Below, piece by piece: positions 1 to 7,600 of a DNA stretch of 16,809 nt (position 1 is its first letter; every line of letters begins with the position of its first letter). Source of the DNA: JAVBOD01 sp031551045 (GTDB taxonomy: Bacteria > Bacteroidota > Bacteroidia > Bacteroidales > UBA932); NCBI GenBank assembly GCA_031551045.1, contig JAVBOD010000055.1:1-16809 (forward strand), in the 5' to 3' direction. Under the pieces are notes generated by a model that ran no database searches, was not told where the DNA came from, and saw nothing but the letters and a program-made list of their open reading frames with translations. Made by a program: the position numbers and the translations under genes.

Positions 1-108
1 ATTGCCCTGTCGGCAGCCGAAACGGCGGTGGCCATCGCTATCATTATTAATATTTACCGCAATGCGCAAAATATCGACGTGCGGCACATCGACGAAATGA
101 AACATTAA
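1..108 (+). CDS. nuoK: NADH-quinone oxidoreductase subunit K, C-terminal fragment
   Basis: The window begins inside this gene. The last 35 codons plus TAA are open in frame 1. The visible peptide starts IALSAAETAVAIAI and ends in a short charged tail, DVRHIDEMKH. The ALSAAE-AVAIAI stretch is the typical last transmembrane helix of NuoK (MrpC-like), a small three-helix membrane subunit of complex I that couples quinone chemistry to proton pumping. It lies 36 bp upstream of nuoL in the standard nuoK-L-M-N order, which supports the call. Only the C-terminus is visible, so nothing can be said about the conserved glutamates of TM2 and TM3. Confidence 0.93.
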   Translation: MALSAAETAVAIAIIINIYRNAQNIDVRHIDEMKH

Positions 109-115
109 TGGAATG

Positions 116-133
116 GAGAATTTTATAATTCTC
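116..133 (+). repeat. Short perfect inverted repeat in the nuoK-nuoL gap
   Basis: GAGAATT and AATTCTC form a perfect 7-bp inverted repeat around a TTAT loop, between the nuoK stop and the nuoL start. It is A/T-rich with no T tract of its own, so it is a poor terminator. The GGAGAAT/ATTCTCAATT wording resembles low-complexity intergenic repeats I know from Bacteroidales genomes. A partial echo (GGAGAATAGAGAAT) follows nuoL at about 2075-2088. It could modestly affect mRNA stability or be a repeat remnant. Confidence 0.45.
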
Positions 134-144
134 AATTAAAATAA

Positions 145-2064
145 ATGACTATGACGTTTACACTTTTAATACTATTGATACCCTTAGCGCTGTTTTTCGT
201 ATTGGGGTTGTCAAGTAAAAAATTAAGCCACCGCGCGGCAGGCATCACCGGAACGCTGGGAATGGCCACGGCCGCTGTATTGTCGTATGCCGCTGCATTC
301 CGTTACTTTTTTGTAGAAGGAAAAGTGGACGGCGTATTCCGTGAGATAGTTCCTTTTTCGGTAGAATGGCTACGCTTTACCGACAAGCTGCACATCGACT
401 TGGGCATATTGCTCGATCCGATTTCGGTCATGATGCTCGTGGTAATTACCACCGTTTCGTTGATGGTGCACATTTACAGCTTGTCGTACATGCACGGCGA
501 AACAGGGTTTCAACGTTACTACGCATTCCTGTCGTTGTTCAGTTTCTCAATGCTGGGCTTAGTCGTAGCTACCAATATTTTCCAGATGTATATTTTCTGG
601 GAATTGGTGGGTGTTTCTTCTTATTTGTTGATTGGTTTTTACTACACCAAACCCTCGGCGGTGGCGGCTTCCAAAAAGGCGTTCATTGTTACGCGCTTTG
701 CCGACTTAGGTTTTTTAGTGGGGATTTTAATCCTGTCATACTTTACCGGAACGTTTGATTTTACAATGCTTACCGGCAATAATGCCGCACTTGTTCTGAC
801 TTCCACCGAAGGACTTTCGTTCATGGGATTGTCGGTAGCATCGTGGGCTACGGCGTTAATTTTTATGGGTGGCGCCGGAAAATCGGCCATGTTCCCACTA
901 CACATTTGGTTGCCCGATGCCATGGAAGGCCCTACGCCGGTATCGGCGCTTATCCATGCCGCAACCATGGTAGTAGCCGGTGTATTTTTGGTAGCGCGTT
1001 TGTTTTCTGTTTACATCTTTGCAACGCCCGATGTGTTGACCATGATTGCCTACATCGGCGCTTTCACGGCGCTGTTTGCCGCCGTTATCGCCATTACACA
1101 AACCGATATCAAACGTGTGCTGGCCTTTTCTACCATCTCGCAAATTGCCTACATGATGGTAGCTTTGGGCGTATCGGGCTATGGCGGACACGACGGGTTG
1201 GGTTACATGTCGTCGATGTTCCACCTGTTTACGCATGCCTTCTTCAAAGCCTTGTTATTCCTCGGCGCCGGTTCGGTCATCCATGCCGTGCACAGCAACG
1301 AGATGAAAGACATGGGCAGCCTGCGGAAATTCATGCCGATTACGCATATCACGTTCTTAATTGCCTGTCTGGCTATCGCCGGAATCCCGCCGTTCTCGGG
1401 CTTTTTCAGCAAAGACGAAATTTTGGCATCGGCGTTTCATCACGATAAAGTATTGTTTGTAACCCTATGGGTTGTAGCCGGACTCACGGCATTCTATATG
1501 TTCCGCTTATACTACAATATTTTCTGGGGTAAGAAGAAAGCATACGACGAACACCACCAACCGCACGAATCGCCGTGGATAATGACGATTCCATTGCTAT
1601 TCTTAGCGATATTGACCTGCATTACCGGTTTCATTCCGTTTGCCGATTTCATCAGTAGCGACAACGCACCATTCGACACGCATATTAGCTGGGGTGTGGC
1701 TGCATCAGGTATTGCCGTGGCGCTCATAGGTATATTTGTAGCAACTGCATTGTACCGCAAAGACAGCGAAAAACCGGCAAAAATCGCGACGGCGCTGGGT
1801 GGTTTCTACCGCGCCGCTGTTCACAAATTTTACATAGACGAGGTTTGGATGTTTATTACCAAAAATATTATTTTTAAATATATATCAACCCCTATCGCAT
1901 GGTTCGACAAACACGTTATTGACGGCACGATGAACGCCATCGGCTGGACAACGGAACGCGCCTCGTCGGCCATCAAAGTGGTGCAAAGCGGCAAGGTGCA
2001 AACCTATGCATGGATATTCATTATCGGCACGCTGGTTGTGACCATTTGGGCTTTGTTTTTGTAG
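145..2064 (+). CDS. nuoL: NADH-quinone oxidoreductase subunit L
   Basis: This 639-aa polytopic protein is the distal antiporter-like pump subunit of complex I in the inner membrane, which couples NADH:quinone electron transfer to H+ export. Family pump residues are present: Glu153 in the FWELVG motif of TM5, Lys246 in GGAGKSA of TM7, His271 in LIHAATMV, Lys323 in DIKRVLA, and Lys423 in FFSKDE of TM12. The C-terminus (about 550-639) carries the long lateral helix and final anchoring helix, ending near a QSGKVQTYA motif typical of NuoL. Length is slightly above the E. coli protein (613). The start could be Met1 (145) or Met3 (151). Neither has a clear Shine-Dalgarno sequence; the leader is A/T-rich, as usual in this phylum. 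It follows nuoK by 36 bp and should be part of the nuo operon. Confidence 0.97.
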   Translation: MTMTFTLLILLIPLALFFVLGLSSKKLSHRAAGITGTLGMATAAVLSYAAAFRYFFVEGKVDGVFREIVPFSVEWLRFTDKLHIDLGILLDPISVMMLVVITTVSLMVHIYSLSYMHGETGFQRYYAFLSLFSFSMLGLVVATNIFQMYIFWELVGVSSYLLIGFYYTKPSAVAASKKAFIVTRFADLGFLVGILILSYFTGTFDFTMLTGNNAALVLTSTEGLSFMGLSVASWATALIFMGGAGKSAMFPLHIWLPDAMEGPTPVSALIHAATMVVAGVFLVARLFSVYIFATPDVLTMIAYIGAFTALFAAVIAITQTDIKRVLAFSTISQIAYMMVALGVSGYGGHDGLGYMSSMFHLFTHAFFKALLFLGAGSVIHAVHSNEMKDMGSLRKFMPITHITFLIACLAIAGIPPFSGFFSKDEILASAFHHDKVLFVTLWVVAGLTAFYMFRLYYNIFWGKKKAYDEHHQPHESPWIMTIPLLFLAILTCITGFIPFADFISSDNAPFDTHISWGVAASGIAVALIGIFVATALYRKDSEKPAKIATALGGFYRAAVHKFYIDEVWMFITKNIIFKYISTPIAWFDKHVIDGTMNAIGWTTERASSAIKVVQSGKVQTYAWIFIIGTLVVTIWALFL

Positions 2065-2102
2065 AAATAAAAGTGGAGAATAGAGAATGACACTAATAAG
2101 AC

Positions 2103-2148
2103 AGGCTGAAAGTCTGAACAGCAATATCGTAGGGCGTTGCCCTACGAT
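2103..2148 (+). repeat. REP-like composite palindrome after nuoL
   Basis: Two hairpins lie side by side. A short one (2103-2115, AGGCT-GAA-AGTCT) has one G-T pair. A strong one (2126-2148) is a perfect 10-bp stem, ATCGTAGGGC and GCCCTACGAT, around a GTT loop. The combination of a GGCTGAAAG element followed by a CGTAGGGC/GCCCTACG palindrome resembles dispersed extragenic repeats I recall from Bacteroidales genomes. That link is from memory and was not searched. No T tract follows, so a classical intrinsic terminator is unlikely, but the hairpin could protect the 3' end of the nuoL message or partly attenuate read-through. Confidence 0.65.
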
Positions 2149-2227
2149 TTGGAATCGCCAAATTATTTCGCGCGGAATACTGTCAGTGTTTCAAAGGATA
2201 ATAGTTGCTCCGCGCGATAAATCCAAA
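2148..2227 (+). repeat. 80-nt nested inverted repeat in the nuoL-nuoM gap
   Basis: Nested complementary arms flank this segment. The outer arms are TTTGGA (2148-2153) and TCCAAA (2222-2227). The inner arms are TCGCGCGGA (2168-2176) and TCCGCGCGA (2209-2217), perfect over 9 bp, with a 32-nt loop. The inner stem can extend through ATTT/AAAT with a small bulge. The segment shares its first base with the preceding 10-bp hairpin, and together they fill most of the 207-bp spacer. It resembles a small non-autonomous palindromic element or a folded mRNA segment. No second copy is visible in this window. Confidence 0.5.
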
Positions 2228-2271
2228 CTATATTAAAAATGAAAATCAACAATCGTCAATAATAAATTGTT

Positions 2272-3744
2272 ATGAATATACTTTCCCTTTTCCCGTTGAT
2301 TCCGTTAGTGATGTTGCTGGTGTTATTCGCCTGCCGCAACACGACACAAATCCGCACGGTAATGGTAACGGGCGCTTCGATGTTGTTAGTATTAGCGGCC
2401 GTGCTGTCGGTATCGTTCCTGCAACAACGCGCCGTATCGTCCGACGAAATGCTGTTTGTTTCCGACATGGTGTGGTACAAATCGCTGAACATTCATTACA
2501 CGATCGGCGTGGACGGCATCTCGGTGGTCATGCTGGCATTGTCCGCTATTATTGTGTTTACCGGCGTTTTCTCATCGTGGAACATGACGCGCGAATATTT
2601 TATGTGGTATTGCTTATTATCTATCGGCGTGTTCGGGTTCTTCATTTCCATCGACCTGTTTACGATGTTCCTATTCTACGAAGTGGCCCTTATTCCCATG
2701 TATTTGTTGATTGGCGTATGGGGCACAGGACGCAAGGAATATTCAGCCATGAAACTGACCCTGATGCTGATGGCCGGTTCGGCATTTTTACTGGTCGGCA
2801 TTCTGGGCATTTATTTTACCTCGGGGCATTCGACGATGAACTTGCTGGAATTGGCTTCCAAACATATCCCGATGATTCATCAATACTGGATTTTCCCGGC
2901 CGTATTCGTAGGTTTCGGTGTATTGGGCGCCTTATTTCCTTTTCATACTTGGTCGCCCGACGGCCACGCATCGGCGCCTACGGCCGTGTCAATGTTGCAC
3001 GCCGGCGTACTAATGAAACTCGGCGGCTACGGTTGTTTCCGTGTAGCTATTTATTTAATGCCCGAAGCGGCACAGGAGTTATCGTGGATTTTCTTAATCC
3101 TCACGGGCATCAGCGTGGTGTACGGCGCTTTCAGCGCCGTGGTGCAAACCGACTTGAAATATATTAATGCTTATTCATCCGTTAGTCACTGCGGGCTGGT
3201 ATTGTTCGCTATTTTGATGTTGAATCAAACCGCGATGACCGGCGCCGTGTTGCAAATGCTCTCGCACGGGCTAATGACGGCGTTGTTCTTTGCCTTGATT
3301 GGCTTGATATACGGACGCACACACACACGGGATATCCGCGAAATGGGCGGCTTGATGAAAATTATGCCTTTTGCGTCGGTATGTTATGTGATTGCCGGTT
3401 TGGCCTCGCTCGGCTTGCCCGGACTTAGCGGATTTGTGGCCGAAATGACGGTGTTTGTCGGTTCGTTCCAAAACCCCGGTTTGTTTCACCGGATAGTAAC
3501 GATTGTAGCTTGTTGCTCGATTGTGATTACCGCCGTTTACATCTTGCGCACCGTTGGAAAAATTTTATACGGCCCCGTGCAAAACCCGCACCACATAGGC
3601 TTTCCCGATGCCACTTGGTATGAAAAAATTTCGATAGTGGGATTGATTATTTTTATCTTCGCACTGGGCGTGTTCCCTTCGTTGGCGAGCAATATGATTA
3701 ATTACAGTTTAGGGCCGATTATAAGCAAATTGGCAGCGTTATAG
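2272..3744 (+). CDS. nuoM: NADH-quinone oxidoreductase subunit M (lacks TM7 lysine)
   Basis: This 490-aa polytopic membrane protein is an antiporter-like pump subunit of complex I lying between NuoL and NuoN. Recognisable motifs are Glu137 in FYEVALIPMYLLIG (TM5), FPFHTWSPDGH (222-232) followed by APTAVSMLHAGVLMK with Lys249 (TM8), Lys296 in QTDLKY, His332 in LSHGLMTALFF, and Glu391 in SGFVAEM (TM12). It departs from the usual family at the TM7 lysine (E. coli Lys234, in FAVKMP): the matching position here is Leu218, codon TTG at 2923-2925, and no other charged residue is visible in that helix. Length and all other motifs look normal, so this is an intact gene. The start has an A/T-rich leader without a Shine-Dalgarno sequence. 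It follows nuoL after a 207-bp structured spacer and precedes nuoN by 41 bp. Confidence 0.96.
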   Translation: MNILSLFPLIPLVMLLVLFACRNTTQIRTVMVTGASMLLVLAAVLSVSFLQQRAVSSDEMLFVSDMVWYKSLNIHYTIGVDGISVVMLALSAIIVFTGVFSSWNMTREYFMWYCLLSIGVFGFFISIDLFTMFLFYEVALIPMYLLIGVWGTGRKEYSAMKLTLMLMAGSAFLLVGILGIYFTSGHSTMNLLELASKHIPMIHQYWIFPAVFVGFGVLGALFPFHTWSPDGHASAPTAVSMLHAGVLMKLGGYGCFRVAIYLMPEAAQELSWIFLILTGISVVYGAFSAVVQTDLKYINAYSSVSHCGLVLFAILMLNQTAMTGAVLQMLSHGLMTALFFALIGLIYGRTHTRDIREMGGLMKIMPFASVCYVIAGLASLGLPGLSGFVAEMTVFVGSFQNPGLFHRIVTIVACCSIVITAVYILRTVGKILYGPVQNPHHIGFPDATWYEKISIVGLIIFIFALGVFPSLASNMINYSLGPIISKLAAL

Positions 3745-3770
3745 TCCACAGATTACACGGATTAACACAG
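3745..3770 (+). repeat. Repeat-like spacer between nuoM and nuoN
   Basis: Directly after the nuoM stop lies a stretch with two similar units, GATTACAC (3751-3758) and GGATTAACAC (3759-3768), flanked by CACA and AG. The wording (CACAGATTACACGG followed by ATTAACACAG) matches an intergenic phrase I have seen repeatedly in Bacteroidota and some other bacterial genomes, normally as a dispersed repeat. This recognition is from memory. It shows no hairpin and no promoter match. Confidence 0.4.
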
Positions 3771-3785
3771 AAAATTTAGAAGATT

Positions 3786-5198
3786 ATGACAGACTTTTTA
3801 TCAATGTATCAAGAAATAGGGTTGATGGCAGTATTCCTGATATTGCTTACATGCGACTTACTATCGTCGGAAAGTGCCCGAAAATGGCTGCACTTGGCGG
3901 CTTGTGTACTGTTCGGAGCATACACCATCGCGAGCTTTTTCCTTCCGGCCGCTTCGTTCACGGCATTCGGCGGCATGTACGTCAATTCGCCGGCCACGAT
4001 GTTGATGAAAAACATTTTGAATATCGGAACCTTACTGGTGTTTATGCAAGCGGGAAAATGGCTGCTGAACATGACAACCAACAAACAAGGCGAATTCTAT
4101 GTCATTACATTAACCACCTTGCTGGGTATGTACCTGATGATTTCCGCCGGCAACTTCATGATGTTATATATCGGCATTGAGACGGCCTCTATTCCTTTAG
4201 CCGCGTTAGCCGCCTTCGACAAATACAAAAAGAAATCGGCCGAAGCAGGCGCTAAATTTATTTTAATGTCGGCCTTTTCATCGGGCATCATGATGTTCGG
4301 CTTATCGTATCTTTACGGCGCCACCGGCACCTTGTATTTTGAAGATATGCAACCGCTCATCGCACACGAGCCGCTGACCATTATGGGCTTTGTATTCTTC
4401 TTCGCCGGATTGGCATTTAAAATCGCGATTGTTCCGTTCCACATGTGGTCGCCCGACGTGTACGAAGGCGCGCCCACCAGCGTTACGGCTTACCTGTCGG
4501 TAGTATCGAAAGGAGCGGCGGTATTCGCGCTTGTATTTTCGTTATGGCATGTTTTCGGCAACATCGAAGCCGTTTGGCATTACATCCTGTGGGGCTTATC
4601 GGTACTCACTATTACGGTTGGTAACCTTTTTGCTATTAAACAAAAAGATATCAAACGATTTTTTGCTTATTCGTCTATTTCGCAAGCCGGTTTTATCTTG
4701 TTGGGCGTCATGGGACATTCGGCGCAAGCCATGACGGCTACCATCTATTTTGTATTGGTATATTTATTTTCCAATCTCGCTGCTTTCGGGGTTATTGCTG
4801 CGGTGGAAAATGAATCGGGGCGCACGGATATGGCGGCATACAACGGCCTGTATAAAAGTAATCCGAAGTTGGCATTTGTAATGATGCTGGCGGTATTTTC
4901 ACTGGCAGGCATCCCGTTCTTTGCCGGATTTTTTAGCAAATACGCCATTTTTTGGGCGGCCGCGCAACAAGGGGAATATTTATTGGTATTCATCGCTTTG
5001 CTCAATACGGTTATTTCGCTCTATTATTATTTATTAATAGTAAAAGCCATGTTCATCAACCCGGCGGAAGAAGGCGCCATCGGCCGTTTCCGCACCGACG
5101 GCTATACGAAATTAAGCTTGGTAATCTGCACGGCCGGCGTACTGTTAATCGGCTTGTTGAGCGGCATCTACGAGTATATCGGAGGACTTGGGTTTTAA
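3786..5198 (+). CDS. nuoN: NADH-quinone oxidoreductase subunit N
   Basis: This 470-aa membrane protein is the third antiporter-like subunit of complex I, next to NuoK in the assembled arm. All key polar residues of the family are present: Glu132 in GIETASIPLAAL (TM5), Lys212 in AFKIAIVPFHMWSPDVYEGAP (TM7 and its loop), Lys242 in VVSKGAA (TM8), Lys290 in KDIKRFFAYSS, and Lys385 in FAGFFSKY (TM12). This contrasts with NuoM, which lacks the TM7 lysine. Length is close to the E. coli protein (485). The start is preceded by AGAAG seven bases upstream, one of the few leaders here with some purine character. It appears to be the last gene of the nuo operon; no terminator follows, and its 3' end contains the promoter of the next gene. 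Confidence 0.97.
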   Translation: MTDFLSMYQEIGLMAVFLILLTCDLLSSESARKWLHLAACVLFGAYTIASFFLPAASFTAFGGMYVNSPATMLMKNILNIGTLLVFMQAGKWLLNMTTNKQGEFYVITLTTLLGMYLMISAGNFMMLYIGIETASIPLAALAAFDKYKKKSAEAGAKFILMSAFSSGIMMFGLSYLYGATGTLYFEDMQPLIAHEPLTIMGFVFFFAGLAFKIAIVPFHMWSPDVYEGAPTSVTAYLSVVSKGAAVFALVFSLWHVFGNIEAVWHYILWGLSVLTITVGNLFAIKQKDIKRFFAYSSISQAGFILLGVMGHSAQAMTATIYFVLVYLFSNLAAFGVIAAVENESGRTDMAAYNGLYKSNPKLAFVMMLAVFSLAGIPFFAGFFSKYAIFWAAAQQGEYLLVFIALLNTVISLYYYLLIVKAMFINPAEEGAIGRFRTDGYTKLSLVICTAGVLLIGLLSGIYEYIGGLGF

Positions 5199-5218
5199 GC
5201 GTTTTGGCATTATATTTG
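5187..5218 (+). promoter_or_regulatory. Bacteroidetes-type promoter of the copper ATPase gene
   Basis: CTTG (5187-5190), then 20 nt, then TATATTTG (5211-5218) fits the primary sigma-factor consensus of this phylum (TTTG, 19-21 nt, TAnnTTTG) except for one base in the upstream box. The upstream box lies within the last codons of nuoN. Transcription would start near 5225, giving a leader of about 25 nt before the ATG at 5249. The ATPase can therefore be expressed independently of the nuo operon. I see no clear operator palindrome. Confidence 0.7.
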
Positions 5219-5248
5219 TGACTACATTTATCAACAAAAAAGGTAGTT

Positions 5249-7474
5249 ATGAATACTTTCAAACATCGCATATTTCCTGTAACCGGCATGTCGTGCGCAG
5301 GCTGTGCCGCTAACGTAGAGCGTGTGGCCGGGCAGCAAAAAGGCATTGCCAAAGCAGTTGTCAATTTTGCGGACAGCAGCCTTTCCATAGATTACAATCC
5401 TGAAATTATTACCCCGGAACAGCTACGCGCAGCCATTCAAGCCGTGGGTTACGACCTGATTATCGAACAAGACGATTCGGCAGCCGAAGCACTCAAAAAA
5501 CAAGCGCACGAAACGTATTACCGGCAACTCAAACGCCGTACCACCGGAGCTATTATATTATCCGTTCCGTTAATTATCATCGGCATGTTCTTCATGCACA
5601 TGCCTTATTCCAACTATATTACCTGGATATTGGCCACGCCGGTGCTATTTGTTTTCGGACGACAGTTCTATAAAAATGCATGGAAACAAATCCGACACAA
5701 CACGCTGGGCATGGATACGCTGGTAGCATTGAGCACAGGTGTTGCCTACTTGTTTTCCGTCTTCAATACCTTATTCCCTAAATTCTGGCATGAAAAAGGG
5801 CTTGAATCGCATGTTTATTTCGAGGCGGCAGGCGTCATTATCACTTTTGTATTGTTAGGTCGATTATTGGAAGAAAAAGCAAAAAACAACACTTCGTCCG
5901 CCATCAAAAAATTGATGGGATTACAACCGAAAACCGTTACTAAAATAGTGGACGGAAAAGAAACCGTCATTCCCATTTCACAAGTAATTCCGGGCGATTA
6001 TTTAGTAGTCAAGCCCGGCGCCGTCATTCCGGTGGACGGCGTAGTGTCGGAAGGATATTCGTTTGTGGATGAGAGTATGATTAGCGGCGAGGCTATTCCG
6101 GTAGAAAAACAAACAGGCGCCGGCGCGTATGCCGGAACCATTAACCAGCAAGGGAGTTTTATCCTGCAAGCGCAAAAAGTCGGCGGCGACACGATATTGT
6201 CGCAAATCGTGCAGCTGGTGCGGAAAGCGCAAGGGAGCAAGGCGCCGGTGCAGCGGTTAGTCGATAAAATTGCGCGCATTTTTGTTCCCTCTGTCATCGG
6301 TATTGCCCTTATTACTTTCATGCTCTGGATGATTTTCGGCGGCGAACATGCTTTTACCCATGCGCTGCTTACTTCCATTACGGTGTTGGTCATTGCCTGC
6401 CCGTGCGCATTAGGCTTGGCAACGCCCACCGCCATCATGGTAGGCATTGGTAAAGGAGCGGAAAACCATATTCTCATCAAAGATGCCGAAAGTCTGGAAA
6501 CAGCTTATAAAATCAACACTGTTGTGCTCGACAAAACCGGTACTATTACCGAAGGAAAGCCGCGTGTAAACGAAATCTTATGGAACCATAAAGACGAACG
6601 GATCAATGAATTTTCCAGTATTCTTTATGCGATTGAAAGTAAGTCGGAACATCCCATAGCGCAAGCTATTGCTGGATATTTAAGTAGTAAGCAATGCCAA
6701 ACCGTTCCGGTAGAACAGTTCGAAAACATTGCGGGAGGAGGCGTAGAAGCGTTGTATAATCAACAACGTTATAGTGTAGGGAATGTCGTTTTGATGAAAA
6801 CAAAAGAGGTACACATTCCATTTTCGTTGTTACGCCGCGCCGAGCAATGGCAGGCCGACGCCAATACGGTCGTTTGGTTTGCGCGCGAAAAAGAAACGTT
6901 GGCCATCATAGCGGTGGCCGATAAGATAAAAGCAAGTTCCGTGGAAGCTATTGAGACACTTCAAAACCGGGGAATAGAAGTATGTATGCTTACCGGCGAC
7001 AATCCGCACACGGCAGCGGCTGTAGCACGGCTGACAAGGATTACAAACTTTCAGGCACAAACGCTTCCGGCCGACAAAGCGGTTGTGGTACAGCAATTTC
7101 AACACGAAGGAAAAATTGTCGGCATGGTGGGCGACGGCATTAACGACTCGCAAGCATTGGCGCAGGCCGATATCGGTTTTGCTATGGGAAAAGGCTCGGA
7201 TATTGCGATGGATGTGGCTCAGATAACGCTTATTACTTCTGATTTGAATGCGCTGCCGAAAACTATGTCGTTATCACAGAAAACCGTGCGTATTATCCGC
7301 CAGAATCTTTTTTGGGCGTTTATATATAACGTTATCGGCATTCCGTTAGCGGCAGGCGTTCTATTTCCCTCTACCGGATTCTTATTGAATCCTATGATTG
7401 CCGGAGCCGCCATGGCATTGAGTTCCGTGTCGGTCGTCACCAATAGTTTGCGGTTAAAGTGGGGAAAATTGTAA
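5249..7474 (+). CDS. copA: Cu(I)-exporting P1B-type ATPase
   Basis: This 741-aa protein is predicted to pump Cu+ out of the cytoplasm using ATP. It has one N-terminal heavy-metal-associated domain (about residues 6-70) with the metal site GMSCAGC (Cys16, Cys19). Then come the actuator domain with SGE at 279-281 (in place of the commoner TGE), the ion-channel motif Cys384-Pro-Cys386, the phosphorylation site DKTGT (Asp428), SEHP (466-469) in the nucleotide domain, and the hinge GDGIND (628-633). Tyr693-Asn694 in TM7 and MALSS (722-726) in TM8 are the residue sets of the Cu+ subgroup (P1B-1), which favours copper over zinc or cadmium. It has its own promoter at 5187-5218 and starts 50 bp after nuoN. 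No copper chaperone or regulator gene is adjacent. The leader AAGGTAG gives a weak ribosome-binding match. Confidence 0.94.
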   Translation: MNTFKHRIFPVTGMSCAGCAANVERVAGQQKGIAKAVVNFADSSLSIDYNPEIITPEQLRAAIQAVGYDLIIEQDDSAAEALKKQAHETYYRQLKRRTTGAIILSVPLIIIGMFFMHMPYSNYITWILATPVLFVFGRQFYKNAWKQIRHNTLGMDTLVALSTGVAYLFSVFNTLFPKFWHEKGLESHVYFEAAGVIITFVLLGRLLEEKAKNNTSSAIKKLMGLQPKTVTKIVDGKETVIPISQVIPGDYLVVKPGAVIPVDGVVSEGYSFVDESMISGEAIPVEKQTGAGAYAGTINQQGSFILQAQKVGGDTILSQIVQLVRKAQGSKAPVQRLVDKIARIFVPSVIGIALITFMLWMIFGGEHAFTHALLTSITVLVIACPCALGLATPTAIMVGIGKGAENHILIKDAESLETAYKINTVVLDKTGTITEGKPRVNEILWNHKDERINEFSSILYAIESKSEHPIAQAIAGYLSSKQCQTVPVEQFENIAGGGVEALYNQQRYSVGNVVLMKTKEVHIPFSLLRRAEQWQADANTVVWFAREKETLAIIAVADKIKASSVEAIETLQNRGIEVCMLTGDNPHTAAAVARLTRITNFQAQTLPADKAVVVQQFQHEGKIVGMVGDGINDSQALAQADIGFAMGKGSDIAMDVAQITLITSDLNALPKTMSLSQKTVRIIRQNLFWAFIYNVIGIPLAAGVLFPSTGFLLNPMIAGAAMALSSVSVVTNSLRLKWGKL

Positions 7475-7496
7475 CATATAGCGCATCTATTATTGT

Positions 7497-7555
7497 CCGG
7501 CGGATATCAACCGGCAAGGGCGACTCCTTGAAACACATCCCCGGATAGCGGATAT
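7497..7555 (+). repeat. Palindromic and repeated GGATAT elements after copA
   Basis: The 126-bp gap between the copper ATPase and the next gene holds an imperfect palindrome centred on GATATC (7497-7514, CCGG at both ends, two mismatched pairs), a short ATCC-CC-GGAT palindrome (7537-7546), and a direct repeat GCGGATAT at 7500-7507 and 7548-7555. The region is more G/C-rich than the flanking spacer. It does not form a convincing intrinsic terminator because there is no T tract. It may be a decayed dispersed repeat or a regulatory site for the downstream promoter. Confidence 0.3.
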
Positions 7556-7570
7556 TTCCATTATTTTATA

Positions 7571-7578
7571 TATCTTTG
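7571..7578 (+). promoter_or_regulatory. Predicted -7 box upstream of the 165-aa secreted protein gene
   Basis: TATCTTTG is a perfect TAnnTTTG -7 element. It sits 22 bp before the ATG at 7601, so the leader would be only about 15 nt. No TTTG box is found at the 19-21 nt spacing upstream; the nearest T-rich trio (TTTC at 7555-7558) is too close. The promoter is therefore plausible but half-supported. Confidence 0.5.
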
Positions 7579-7600
7579 TGAAGATTAATAACACGCTATT

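Noticed and set aside
843..1448. A 201-codon open frame within nuoL
   Set aside because: The encoded peptide is rich in Cys, His and Arg and has no domain or promoter. The nuoL frame is fully explained by conserved complex I motifs.
2065..2271. Possible broken gene or frameshift between nuoL and nuoM
   Set aside because: nuoL and nuoM are both full length with normal termini. The gap consists of palindromic and A/T-rich sequence with no leftover reading frame similar to a known protein.
2205..3167. A 320-codon open frame on the plus strand, overlapping nuoM in another frame
   Set aside because: It starts inside the palindromic spacer and lies almost wholly over nuoM, whose frame gives an intact recognised protein. 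The alternative peptide is rich in Arg, His and Tyr with no domain, as expected from an off-frame reading.
5998..6480. A 160-codon antisense open frame over copA
   Set aside because: It lies fully opposite conserved ATPase motifs (actuator and CPC region). No promoter or leader supports it, and the composition is that of a shadow frame.
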